NCBI GenBank assembly: GCA_036346255.1
Contig: CM070617.1
Span: 8,659,501 to 8,723,500 of the forward strand
Direction of reading: 5' to 3'
Origin: Ampelocalamus luodianensis
Taxonomy: Eukaryota; Streptophyta; Magnoliopsida; Poales; Poaceae
DNA length: 64,000 bases
Position 1 is the stretch's first letter. Each line of letters opens with the position of its first letter. The notes under the pieces were generated by a model that saw nothing but the letters and a program-made list of their open reading frames with translations, was not told where the DNA came from and ran no database searches. Below are positions 47,701 through 59,627 of this stretch, piece by piece. A program made the translations under genes and the position numbers.

Positions 47701-48300
47701 GCCATCGGATTTTCATCCAACGGTTGAGAGAGCGGGGTGGCGTGGGTGGTGCAGATGCCGTCCGATTCAAATCGGGCGCTGATGGTGAGAGAGGAGAGAG
47801 GGGCGAGATGGGCGAGGTTGGGCTGGCGCGCGGTGAGAGAGGATGGGCCGGTCCGGAGATTTCGGCCCGAAAGCGTTTTCCGATTTTTAAATGCTTTTCT
47901 AATTGATTTAATTCCAGATAATTCATTTAGGCTTTAGAAAATAGCAAATTAAATCCAAAAATTCTAGAAAAATTCACAGAAATTTCCAGAGGTATTTTGG
48001 ACTTAATTAAAATAGTTCCAACTTAAACTTGGCTATAGTTTTTGCAAATAATTTATTTTGGGATTTTGAAATGATTTGGAAAAGGCTTTTAAAAACTCAG
48101 AAAATTCCAGAAATTAATTTTTAATTTTCAAAACAAGCCAAATGAAACTTCAAGAACTTTCAATAAATTTTACTTTTGATTTTTTTTTAAAACTTTAGAA
48201 ATTCAAATAATTAATCAAACTCTGGCAAATTTCAGAAAATCCAATTAGAACAATAACTTTATTTTATTTTATTTTGGTAACATAACCTTGGGATGTTACA
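44708..48300 (-). repeat. 5' LTR of the non-autonomous element
   Basis: 3,593 bp, colinear with 39432-43029. Most differences are tiny indels or swaps at CAG/CTG, CC and GG sites, with each LTR being the deviant one in different stretches. Confidence 0.9.
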
Positions 48301-50601
48301 GTGACCCTCTCACCGTTGTCAACCTTGTGCTCTCCTCGGTCTTCATTGGGCGCCCTTGTTTCACCGAAGTCACCGCGAGCCCGAGCCTCCGTTCCGCCAT
48401 CGTCGCCATTACTAGCGCCTCGTTGTCGTTCTCGTCGCGCCACTGCCACCCAAAGAATCCCCAGAGCCTCAGTGTTCCATTTTTGACCTTGCCGACCACC
48501 CTCTCGCCACCGCCCGCTGTCGCTACCGCTTGCCCGAGCGCCACCGCTAGCTCCTCTGTTCTTTCTCTACACTATGCTAGCCCTTTTCTCTCTCTTACAT
48601 GTGGGTCCCCATTGTTAGCTCCTCTGTCTTTTTCTTTCTCACATACACCTCGGTCCCACATGTCAGCCTTCCACTTTCTCTCTCTTTCACTTATGAGTGG
48701 GCCCCGCTTGTCGTTGTTTTTTTCTTTCCTTTTTCAAACGAAGGAATATTCTTGAGAATATTCTTCCCTCTCTCTTTTCCTTTACAACAAATCTTCCAAG
48801 AGTTTGTCCTCCTTCGTCCGAACATCGAATTTGAATACTTCCATTTCTATCATTTAAGAAAACTTCCATTTCTATCATTTCATGTGAATTTGAATATTTT
48901 AAGAGCCTGTTCTCCTTCGTTCGAGCTCTGATTCAAGTGATTCAAATTTTTAAATTCATATAAATTTTGAGTTTATTTGAATTTTATTTGTATTTGGCTT
49001 ATTTTCGCGTATAAATTTCAACGACTTCGGAGAACCAGATTTTGACAAGTTAGACTAACAAGAATTTGAGTAAGACAAGTTACATCTTTGATCATGTTTG
49101 ACCCTAATATTTTAAATTATTTAAGTTCTATTTTGAATTATTATTATTGCATGCTTATTTCTATTCAATATAATTTAAATACATGTTTTGAAATTATAGT
49201 TAATCCCAATACATTTTTTGGCCAAATTTTGGTATTGAAATATCCATACCTTTTACCTTAGATAAAATCTTTGTTGGTACAATAGTATAAACTAGAACAT
49301 TTTGAAAAAAATTAAGCTTAGCCATGCTTAGACCTAAAATATTTGATTTAGGAATTTTCAGTCAAAAATCAAATATGGTTTAAATTGAATCCATAACATT
49401 GGTGTGCCATGGAAGTTTCTAAATGACTTTAAAAAATAAAATAAAATTGGTTTGGACTTGGGTGAAATGAATAGTTGGTGAGTGTAGGTTTATGCACGGG
49501 CTCAATGCGGTGAATGGTTGAGGCCCATGGATTGTTTTGTAAGTTGTCCAGTCAATTAAGGATCGGTCTGTGAGCTACAGATTGTTAAACCATTCTGTAC
49601 TACCACAAGTCTGGTATGGGACAGATCGGGATAATTAATTTGCAACATTCTAATGTTAGTTGTGCCATGTTGATGTGTGGGTGTCAGAATGACCTACTTT
49701 TTATGCATTTCCATGTGATGTAAGAGAGGGCTTCTGACGGATGGTTTAGTCCAAAAGAAATAAAACCTTATCGGCATAGCCACTTTGGAATGACACAATA
49801 TAAAGATCTTGTGATAATCACTCAGTCACACACCAATAAAAGTGTGTGAAGCAGAAATTATAAGTCGATTATCTCTTGTGGGTAAAGTTTTTTTAACTTC
49901 TACAGAGTGTCAAACTATGCGAATAGTTGTGTCCACGGTCATGGACATGCTGAACAAAGCCTTTCGCGAATTATACTTTGGTTTTATTTTCAAAATATTG
50001 TATAAAACAGTTTATGACATGGATGGGTGTCCATGAGAAAATTTGTGAGTTGAAGCCCTGGGTTGGTGCTTGTGTTTAAGTTAGTGTTAGATTGGTGCCT
50101 ACACTAGCTTTGTTAATTCAGTTAAAACTCATTTTTATATATTGTAAAATTTGAGCTTTTGAACTTAGCTATTATATTTAAATATGCCAAATATCGCTTT
50201 TGCACAAATAACTCTATAAGCTTTTCTTTGATAATATCTATGCATACATTAACTCATTATAGGTGTAACTTGTGGGATATATTTTTTGTACCCACCCTTG
50301 TTTAATAAAATATTGTTCAGAGGAGAAGGATTTAACTACCGATCGGATCTCGAAGACTAGGCTCCTACCCTAGTCGATTGCCTATGGTAGATTAGCTGAG
50401 CTCTACTATTTATTCTTCATCTTCCGCTGTGTTCTTTATTGTTAACTTATAACCCTTTCTTGTAATAAACTCTTATATTTATTAATAAAGTTATGTGAAT
50501 TATAGATGTTACCATATTTATTTATTGTGTATACTAGCTACTATTCCAGGGACTAGTGTAGAATATACAGAGGATTTGGGGTGTTACTCCCGGGCCCGAC
50601 A

Positions 50602-51475
50602 CCGTGCTCATAAAATCGAGCAGCCCTCTATCCAATTAGACGGACGAGCAAAACAACGAGCTTGAAGCAGAAAAATGTCCATGAGCATTGTGGACAGGCG
50701 TGCAAGGCCCCGCGGACCCAGACCCACCGAACCACCCCGTCCAGGTGAGCGAAGAATCCCCTCGCGAGCGCGAGCCATCCTAATCAGATGATATGTGGCA
50801 AACTATGCCATGCTCCCCTCCAGGTGAGCGTGTTTCCATCTTTGCCACTTCGCATCGTGATACACAACATTCTCCTGCTTATCATGCTCCTCCACAATGT
50901 AAGGTCCTAGAAATTCCTCCACTACCCTTGCAGCTTCATCTATCAACAAAATTGCGCCAACAGAAGAACTACAAGTCAAAAATAACCCTAACAAGCCACC
51001 ACCACAAACACTAGATGCCTCACCCTCCACCCCTCCGTTCTGATCGGGCGAAGGCCGTCAACCGGCTCATCAAGCTCCAAACCCTAACCCGTTGACAGGG
51101 GCCAAATGCGCATCATGCAGAACTCCTCCGCCAAGTCCCGCATACTCATACTGTCAGCAACAACAACACCCCCCCGGTCAGCTTGACCTTGGGCTAAGGG
51201 ATAACGCCGCTCGATGAATGAAGCCCTCCGAAGCGAGAGTGGTACAATAAAACCACTTCTTGACCCAGTCGGTCTCCCACTGGTTCTTCGAGGCGAGCGC
51301 TGGTATATACGGTTGCCCGGAGGACTTCACTTGGAAGTTTACACTCCTAAAGTTCACTACAATGTTGGTGCCCTTCTTCTACTGCCGACGACACGCATCG
51401 TGAAGAAACGTGAACATCTGCCATTGTCGGTGGGAGAGGAGAGAGGGTGAGAATGAGAGAGGAGAGAGAGGTGTA
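50602..51475 (-). pseudogene. Decayed copy of the antisense retroelement ORF
   Basis: Minus-strand reading of about 51430-51190 gives MFTFLHDACRRQ, VNFRSVNFQVKSSGQPYIPA and NQWETDWVKKWFYCTT. This parallels the FSSVNFQPKARC...NRWDTDWTRRWFYH block at 16363-17048. In-frame stops interrupt it. The rest of the interval is GC-rich and of the same repetitive type, but no borders were found. Confidence 0.6.
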
Positions 51476-52629
51476 TAGGGATGTCTTCAGGGACCACTAA
51501 TGTGTGTATATACTAAAAAATACCATGTATTTCTATTATGTACTAGTATCCTGCACAAATCTCGGAGCAAAATGGATGACCATGTGTTGTATCTGTTTTT
51601 TTTTTTGAAACTTTTGCCCCAAAACCTGAGGTTCCTTGAAAAAATTAGTAAAACATAGGGTTTAATGCTACCTTTGCCTCAAAACATGGGGTTTTGCAAA
51701 ATTTACTTTTTTTTCAGTTCAATAAAGTTTGATGACTTCCAGATTGTCTTTAAGGAAGAACCAGTATTTGGAGTTTGAAGCAGTCATGGTGGATTGAGTC
51801 AAGGCGCTTTTGGTGCGTTCTAATTGAATCCGTCTTGCAATTCTCTATATTAGTATCGAGGGACGAATTGCATTTACGGGCATATTATAAAACCACCGAC
51901 AGAAAAGTGACAAAACGTACAGTTATACTTCTATCTTAAGATTGCAATTTAAGGGCCAGTGAGAATGTTTAGTTAGATTATTATACGTCACTCTCCTTTA
52001 GTCTCGTCAAAACTTTGTTAAACCAAAACTGGTTCAGATTTGGAACACGTATATTCTTCAAGAAAAACTAAGGATGACGATAATCAGGGGTTCGAGTACA
52101 AACTAGGGGAAATTAAGATGGCCAAAATCGATGGCCTGCGACTGTCTTGGACGGAATGGGACCAATTATTGGGCATTCCTTCCGTTTCACAAGTGCTCCT
52201 GTTATTTTTACTGAATTAGCAGTGCATTTGGTGTCTGTAATTGGAGTGTCCGAATGCCCTAACATTGGGGGCAAATCAACCTCCTGGGGTTTAACAAAGA
52301 CCATTTGGGATATGGGTAGTGCCAAGCTACAACTCCGTTAAATCCAAAGCTGATGCGGAGCTTACATCTGTTTGGTTTCGGCTAAATTTTGCTCTACCAA
52401 ACCGTGCCAAAATTTACGTTCAATTGAATTTTGGTCACGAAGTTGGTCAGCCTTACCCGACTACTGGTTCTCTTTTGATTCCAAAACCGTGTAAGCGTGA
52501 AATGATACGACCGACTCCTAAGTCCTTACCAGTAAAAAAATATAGACGCTTTGGAAGAAGGCAACAACTTTGAGTATGAAGCCTCTAATCTTGGTGGTTT
52601 ACATCACAAAACAGCATGCGTGCATCCAC

Positions 52630-52665
<36 letters not shown>

Positions 52666-52827
52666 TTTCGTTTGTAGCCTAACAAATGCAAATTGACATA
52701 ACATAAAGTGGCTGCATATGTTAATCAGTTCATGCATTGTTGTTTGCATCAGAAGCAACGCTGCCTTGGCCTTGCCATAGTTTCCTTGATTTCCAAGGCT
52801 TTCCTGTGAAAAAAAAAAACTAAGACT
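51476..52827. other. Intergenic, no gene seen
   Basis: AT-rich DNA with short runs of T and degenerate repeats. It includes a (GA)n microsatellite at about 52632-52662. Nothing coding is supported. Confidence 0.5.
52632..52662. repeat. (GA)n microsatellite
   Basis: About 15 uninterrupted AG/GA dinucleotides. Confidence 0.95.
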
Positions 52828-52837
52828 TGATTTGCAC

Positions 52838-53859
52838 GATTTTTTTTAAAAAAATAATATTAATTTTAAAAAATAATTACAAAAAATAGTTGATTTTTTT
52901 TTTTTACAAAACTAAGCCATTGTCACCATTTGGAATGATGAAATTTTCTTGTCGTCAATTGGAACAACGTGAAGAGGTTCTTGTTGCCAATTGAACCGGC
53001 GACAGGACAATTTCACCGATTCAATTGGCGACAAGGATACTGTCGCCAATTGAAATGGTGACAGAGCCCTATATTTAATTTTTAGAGGTGTCTTGCTATT
53101 TTTCTAGTTTAAAAGGCATTTTCGGTATTAACAGAATATTTACCGTACACAAATGGAAACCAAAATTAAGTTGAGATTATTGTGATTAAGCTCTACATAT
53201 CCTATTTAGTTTCTCTGTAATTTTTACAGATTTTTAATGGGTATCTTGTTATTTTTAGATATGTCTTCCTATTTTCCTAGTTTAAAAAGTATTTTTAGCA
53301 TTAACAAAATATTCATTGTGTAAAAATGAAAATCTACAGAGTTTTCTTAGTATTTTTGCGGATTTATTCTAAATCGTTCGAGTACTGCAACATAAATAAT
53401 ATCTATACGATGAACTAAACTATACACAGCTAGATTAATTGAATTTTATGTCGCTATTTTTATTTGCTAACTTACAAGGTTTCGAATTTATATACAAAGT
53501 TGTAAGAACATTTACCTGTAAAATAGACAACCAGATCTGTCGCTCCGTCTCTCTCTCCTCCTGTAGGAACCGGCAGGGCTTTGCTACGTCTCATCTCCTC
53601 TCTCTCTCTCTCTTCTCTTTTTTTTCTGAAATTAAAATAACTTTTTCACCGAATTTTGGGGGTATATAGGAAATCACGGATTCCTGACGTCATTTCAACT
53701 GACGATTTGCATACTCTTTAATGCAAGTCGCTAGTTGAAATGACGACTGGCAGTAAATATGTTCCTGTCGCCATTTCGAATGACGATATACACATATTTT
53801 TATAAAATAATCTACTATTTTTAATTATCTTTTAAATTAATATTATTTTAAAAATATTC
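52838..53859. mobile_element. Mutator-like MITE with 10-bp TSD
   Basis: 1,022 bp flanked by perfect 10-bp direct repeats TGATTTGCAC (52828-52837 and 53860-53869). Long AT-rich terminal inverted repeats of at least about 70 bp start GATTTTTTTTAAAAAAATAA on the left and GAATATTTTTAAAATAATA (reverse complement) on the right. The interior has several copies of a CGCCAATTGAAATGG-like motif in both orientations. A TSD of 9-10 bp with long TIRs is diagnostic of the Mutator superfamily. No transposase. Confidence 0.85.
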
Positions 53860-53869
53860 TGATTTGCAC

Positions 53870-54928
53870 TATGGGTTGAGCAGATTAATCCATGTATATG
53901 CATGTCAAGACTTTCGCACTTTATTCCCGCTCTACACTCTAGTACATTGACTTGGATGTAGGTCCGATTAATTATAGTACGAGGTCTCAACATTCCCCAT
54001 TTTGAGTATCAGCGGCGGGACACCACAGAGACCTAGCTTGTTCTTATCTCCTATTGGAGGAACATGGTTACAGATTTAAGAAAAGCAAGACAGTAACCCT
54101 TTCCCTTTAATAGCTGATCCATAAACATTGATATTTGCCTATCAAATGAACAGGTATCAATTGATAAGAACTTGATACCAACTGATTACACCATACATTC
54201 TACCATTCTAGTTCATTGCTCCCTTGATGGGGAAAAAACCATATCATTGCATTTCAATGACATTGAAAGGACAGTAATACTATCTGTTGCCAACTGTTTG
54301 CTCTCTTCTGCAAGCAACTAACTGCTGAAAGGCCATAATTAAGAGCCATGGCCTAGTTGACCAACAAAGAGAATCTAGAGGCATGCACAATAGATTAAAG
54401 CACAAACACCACTTTACTTTCTAGTTAATGAGTTAGCAGCAGTGCTATTGGCGCCCCCTTTAGGGGATCTTGTTGTAAAAGCAACGGCTCACATTCTTTG
54501 CTCAGGCAGGGAGGAATAAATTCCATCAGAGTATCATCATCATCATCGATCAAAACTCAAAAGCGTGTGGAAAAAAGGAAGAGAGAAATGGAATGAGTTC
54601 AGCAGCTGCTAATATTGCTGTTTAAATTTTATAATAACAGCCTCGTGGGCTTTACAAGTGGTATCGGCCCAGCCCAATTCATCCCCTCGTCGGCTTGCAA
54701 GTGTAATTGGCCTGGCCCAGTTTGTCCCCTCTACAATTGAGCCTAGCACATTTGACAAAGGAGAACCTACGACTGTGCGGAAGTTAAAAACGGAGAGCAT
54801 TTGGTTTCGGAAAGAAATTGAACAGGACCCGCAACCCTGGCATGTCGGACCGGTTTGTAGGTGCCACGTGTAAGCCGAGCCGGACGTCCGCGGCATCAAT
54901 GAAAATGGGTACAACTAAGCGTCGGGAT
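53870..54928. other. Intergenic, no gene seen
   Basis: Mostly AT-rich single-copy-looking DNA. The part at 54640-54910 has GGCCCAGCCCAAT-like GC-rich words but no convincing ORF. Confidence 0.45.
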
Positions 54929-55469
54929 TAGGGATGGCAACAGAATCATTCCCTGTCGGAGAGTGGTGGAACATCCTTATCTCCATCATCGAATGCTATT
55001 GAGTGGTGGAACATCCTTATCTCCATCATCGAATGCTATTTTCTCTCTGTTCCCGTCCCCATCGGGTTATTGGGGCCCCACAGGGACCTATACCCGAAAG
55101 TTAGATCTCGAAAGAAGAGAAAATAATATCCATAATGTTATAAAATAGGTATAAACATCCACATGCAATGTTAAAATGATAATATTTTTTAATTAATTAG
55201 CATCTGGAAAGTAAAGGATGCAAAATAGATTATCAGGCTATCGCCTTATCGGGTTGTGCGGTACTAGACTAGTGGTCTACATGTCTTATCGGGGGCCATA
55301 CCGGTAGCGGGGATGGGGAGTAGGAGAATGGCCACATCCCCGTTTCACCCGATGGAGAATTGTATTTGCATATTAATATCCATGTGAGGGAAGAAATAGC
55401 ACCATCCCCGTCCCCTAATGAGTGAATTCTCCGTCGGGGAATGGGGAATTGGCCCCATTGCCATCCCTA
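54929..55469. mobile_element. hAT-type MITE with 8-bp TSD
   Basis: 541 bp with perfect 12-bp terminal inverted repeats TAGGGATGGCAA...TTGCCATCCCTA and a perfect 8-bp TSD GTCGGGAT (54921-54928 and 55470-55477). Both features are typical of hAT elements. It is non-coding. An internal direct duplication of about 41 bp is present (GAGTGGTGGAACATCCTTAT... at about 54960 and 55001). Confidence 0.9.
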
Positions 55470-55639
55470 GTCGGGATGTTCCGTGGTATGTTTCGGTGCA
55501 ACATCAGCAACCAACATGTATAACAATTATGATCGATTTGTGCAATAAAAATACAAATAACAGTACATTGTCCAATAAAAAGAAGGATATCATCTTCTCA
55601 TCTCGAAAATGGATGAACCCATTAATACAAAACTTGTAT

Positions 55640-55865
55640 ACATTTTAAAACTAGTTCAAATACCCCAATCTAAACAAATATATGATATTACAAAACTACA
55701 ACATTTGAAAATAATTATTGTAACAAAGATGCAATAGCCGAGACAAATGTAATTCAAATATCCCAATCAAAACAAATATATGATATTACAAAACTATAAC
55801 ATTTAAAACTAACAACGACAACATTCAAAAATATTATTGCAATATTTTTGTAACAAAGATGTTAA
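55640..55865. repeat. AT-rich tandem duplication
   Basis: Two units of about 85-115 bp share AACAAATATATGATATTACA, AAAACTA.AACATTT and TTTGTAACAAAGATG. Possible degenerate transposon end; no terminal repeats were found. Confidence 0.6.
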
Positions 55866-56169
55866 GACAAATCTACAACGAATAGAAAAATAGCCTGAAC
55901 AAACTGGGCTTCGAGGAGGGAGCGGCGGCTGGGCCGGTGCCATGCCTCCACCTCACAACGTCGCCTCGTCGTCGACCCTTTGCTCACCATCCATCTCCCC
56001 CACCTCCTTTGCTCACCATCCATAAAGCCGTGGAGTGGCTAATTTTTTCCTTTGGTTTCCGCCGCTCCGAGTGCTCCCGTCCGTCGCCGCCGCGATTCAG
56101 GATGCTGGGCAAGCGCCCCGCCGCATCGGATACGACGGTGGTGATGCCGCTCCGGTCACCGAGGCAACC

Positions 56170-58957
56170 ATGGAGCAAGACATACGCGTCCTGCTCGATC
56201 GCTGCCGGTGGAGGAGGTTCCGTCGCTGGCCCCGCAACTCCTCGCCGCCGGCATCTGTTTCGGCGTCCTCGACCCCGTCTCCAACATCATCGCCAACACC
56301 GTCTCCTACTCCCCCTTGCCGCCGCCCAGGCCCGACGATGTCGACGACGAGGACGAGTCACGAGTGCCGACGAGGGAGGCGATCTTCTCCAAGATCGTCA
56401 CCGACACCGATGCGACGACATCTTCGACCTCCCGCTGCCGCCGGACGTGGCCGGGGAGGCGACCGTCGCGCGGCGTTCGCTCGAGGGCCTCGTCACCTTC
56501 CTCACCTGCCACTTCCGCTACCTCCCGACGATGGAGGCCCTGCGGTACCTGCGCCTTGCCGGGGCCGACCTCCTCGCCGCTGTGCGGCTCGTCGAGCTCG
56601 GTCGCCACAGGTGCACGTTCGGCGGCGGGCCGGTCTTCAACCACCCCGTGTTCAGCGTCGCCTCCCCTACCAACAAGGTAGCCCTGCGCTGCGCCGTCGC
56701 GTCCGCGAGGCACCCCAAGCCCGCCGCCGTGGTGAGCGCTTCGCTGTCGCTGGCGTCTCGGCTCGACGAGATCTCCAAGTTTCTTCCGGCGCAGCAAGAA
56801 TGCCCCCTCGAGTAGCACGGAGCTCACAGACCCGTGGCGACCTCTGCAGCTCGCCGGCTCACGGTTCGATGATACTGATAGTATCAAGAAGACTCTCCAT
56901 GGCTTCAAGGAGGAGGAGGAGGAGGAGGAGATAAACGTGACACCTCGGTACACGCAGTCTCTAATTAAAGCTGCTGCTCCTCGACAGAATCCACGAGCTC
57001 TACTGGAGGCTTTCGCGCGGCTGCCGGCGGCGGTCCTTCGCAGGAGCCACCACCGCGGCCTCCTCAAGGCCGGCCACTGCTACGGCCCCATGAACCCGAC
57101 CCCGCCTCCAACATCATCCTCAACGCCGTATGGTACGACGCCACATTCCCCGCCGCGCACGGCCAAGATTCCGAGCTTGGCTTCGAGGTGGACATGATCT
57201 GCACCAAGGCACTGATGCGCATCGAGTGCTGCTCCCTCTACGGCCTCGTCGCCTCCCTCTACAGCTGAGAATAGAACGCTTTGGCGCTGGCGTTCGAATT
57301 TCAGAGTAAGGATAGGACATAGGGCGATCCTAGTTCAGTACTTCAGTCTCTCCTGTCTCTGGCAAAGAATCTGAACATTCAGACACTGACATCCTCCACC
57401 AATATTAAATTACTGTGAACGGTAGTTGGCATCCGACCACGACGCCGTCTGGTACCTCCTCGTGAGCAACGCCAACGTCTGGCTGGCCATGAAGATGGCA
57501 AAACAGCACGGCCACGCCATGTGCGATACCTCCCTCCGCGACGCCTACAGGGAGGCGGCGGTCGAGTCGTGGCACCCTGACCCTGACGCGCTGGCGAAGT
57601 TCGCCGTGGACTCGTCGCTGCACACGGAGTCAGCCGTTGTTGCTCGCTGGTCGCACGCTCTCCTGCCGCGGCGTTGAGCGCCTCACCATGTCACCCAAAT
57701 CCTCTTCCCCTTCCAAGTCAGAGCAGCGGGTTCAGCAACTGAACCAGGTGGCCTCAGGTTCAGGGATCCTATCTGAAAACCAGAAAAGATTCACCTCAGA
57801 GGCTCAGAAGAAATTCAAGGCTGACCAGGGGTTCTTTGCCAGGAAGGTCAATGCTGCAATGAAAAATCATGCTCAACAAAAAGGGGTTAGTGACTTCATT
57901 TGCTTAATTTTCTGGTTTTTTAAAAAGAATTAATTTTCTGTTATTTGTTAGTTGCTTCTAGTTACTAGGTACTAACCAATTTACTGTTAATTGCTTGACT
58001 TGCTTCATATCATCATATGTCTATTTACTGATTTGCAATATGTAGGAACTCTATGAGCTTCATGTCATATGTGGTGTGAATCCAAGTGTAACCAAAGGCA
58101 CCAGGAGTGATCTTAAGAAGTTGGACAAATCTGGGTTATCTCATATCAACTTTTGGGCAACACCCGAGGGTCCAAATTCTGCCGGCACAGCTCCAGTACT
58201 GTTCTTCGCTGAATTTAGCAATGGTGAAGAAGATGGCGAGTGCTTCCCTGTATTGGCTTCCTCGATAGGTGCTGGTAGGCTCTCAGCTCTAGATTTCTCA
58301 TCATATTTTCCTCTTGTAGAGTTGTTGGAGGTAGAAATGTTGCTCTGACGTGCGAATTGACAACCTGTGTTACACAGCCACCTGCAATATAATACCCTAG
58401 CAAAGATGTTTGTTAATCATGAGGGTTCTATAATCTATGTAAATGAAAGAAAGAAAAAAAATGAGAGTATCTGGCCAAATAGATTTACATTGTCCTTTCT
58501 ATGTGTTCTTTATGAGAAACAATAACAAGAGTTCAGTTACAAATCATCTAAAGATCGACGATATATACAACTTTTCTATGCATTCAAGGGGATGCCATAG
58601 GATTATTTCAAAAAATTTAGGTCAGTTGCTGACATGTTAGTTTTGCAACTTGCTAGTACTGATATATACAATATTTTGTTCCTTTTTACGTTAGAGCTAA
58701 TGATACATTTTAATCTTATTTTTGGAGAGAAGTTCGCTGCTTTCACTGTGAGCATCATGGGATAAAGATTGTGCATCCATACAATGAATCATATCAGGGA
58801 GGACTTCGACAGCATCAGCAATGAAGGCCTCATCAGTGCCGGCGATTTCAATGCTGATATAATGTGCAAGTTGAAGGAGGACTGGATCTATTTTGATACC
58901 AACACGGACGACAAGATTGCTCAGATGAATCCCATTGGTGACTGGGACCGGAGATGA
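56170..58957 (+). pseudogene. Frameshifted DUF3615 gene with PIR2-like helical N-terminal region
   Basis: Recognisable grass family: an N-terminal helical repeat region (LAAGICFGVLDPVSNIIANT at about 56240-56310; LLKAGHCYGPMNP at about 57055-57095; SNIILNAVWYD) and a C-terminal DUF3615 domain. The DUF3615 part is in exons about 57688-57885, 58046-58274 and 58733-58957 (ELYELHVICGVN; LSHINFWATPEGP; PVLFFAEFSNGEEDGE; VRCFHCEHHGIKIVHPYNE; KEDWIYFDTNTDD). The frame changes near 56195, 56412, 56790, 57015, 57100, 57665 and 58797, and the segment after 57265 (LYGLVASLYS then stop) lacks family sequence until 57427. This is too many breaks for a working gene, though some could be consensus errors. 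The function of the family is unknown to me. Confidence 0.75.
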
Positions 58958-59627
58958 GGAGATGGGAGGGCATAATTTACTGATATGCAGCGGCTTGACT
59001 GACAGTTAACGAGTGCCATTTGCCATGTCATTCTGTCAGTCCTGGACTCCTGGCTCCAAAGATGATGCAAAACCGTGGATAATTCTGTAATAAATGGCTT
59101 AACGTATGCCATCAGGTGCTTGAACATATGGTGGTGGAAAGAGTTTTTGTTAACTGTGTTGATTAGTAGGCTTTGGAAATGGTAATCGACTCTGTTGGCA
59201 AAATTGTTCCCGTGATCTTTCGTAAGACTTGAACATCAGCCTAGAATTAGTTGTGTGTTGCTCAAACATGGAACGAATCTTGTACCAGAGTTTATTTGGA
59301 CAAGATTATACCAGACAAGCCCAAAAAGACAAGCGAGGATGGCTGCAAATAATGTGACAAAAAACATGGTCACGCACTATCAAACACAAAACAGCACTGG
59401 CAGTACAATACAAAACGGACATGGTTCTTCACTAAATGTTCATTAAAGGATATCATCCAGCACAATTTTTTTAACATGAAGCTCTATGTTCAATCTTTAC
59501 AAGCTTCAGCACAAACACAAAGCATTCTCGACACCAATGTCGCTACCATCCACCATTCTGCGCAGCTAAGTTAGGAGGTATGAATGTTGCTTGTACATCT
59601 CTATTGTTAGGGATTGCAAGGGAGACT
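58958..59627. other. Convergent spacer between the DUF3615 relic and the NOT4-like gene
   Basis: Likely 3' UTR of the minus-strand NOT4-like gene on the right. No ORF of note. Confidence 0.5.

Larger units (their letters stand above)
39432..48300 (-). mobile_element. Non-autonomous Gypsy element with 3.6-kb LTRs, TSD GTGAC
   Basis: 8,869 bp with perfect TSD GTGAC at 39427-39431 and 48301-48305. On the minus strand the order is 5' LTR (44708-48300), PBS TGGTATCAGAGC (44693-44704), gag (44184-43124), polypurine tract (43042-43030) and 3' LTR (39432-43029). The LTRs are twice as long as the 1.68-kb interior, which has gag but no protease, reverse transcriptase or integrase. It would need enzymes from a relative. 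It resembles rice pairs such as Spip/RIRE3 in general design (from memory). The near-identical LTRs suggest a fairly recent insertion. Confidence 0.9.
38423..50601 (+). mobile_element. Large solo LTR, split by a nested element, no TSD
   Basis: LTR halves 38423-39431 and 48306-50601 (about 3.3 kb joined) start TGTAACATCCCAAA and end CGGGCCCGACA. The split is the TSD-flanked element at 39432-48300. Outer flanks (ACATC on the left, CCGTG on the right) do not match, so the ends may come from recombination between different elements or from a later deletion. Confidence 0.75.

Noticed and set aside
50605..50652. tRNA-like string on the minus strand (GTCTAATTGGATAGAGG followed by a stem around GATTTTAT)
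   Set aside because: It has an A-box-like part and an anticodon-like hairpin, but the loop is 8 nt, there is no T arm or B box, and the acceptor stem does not pair. At most a tRNA fragment.
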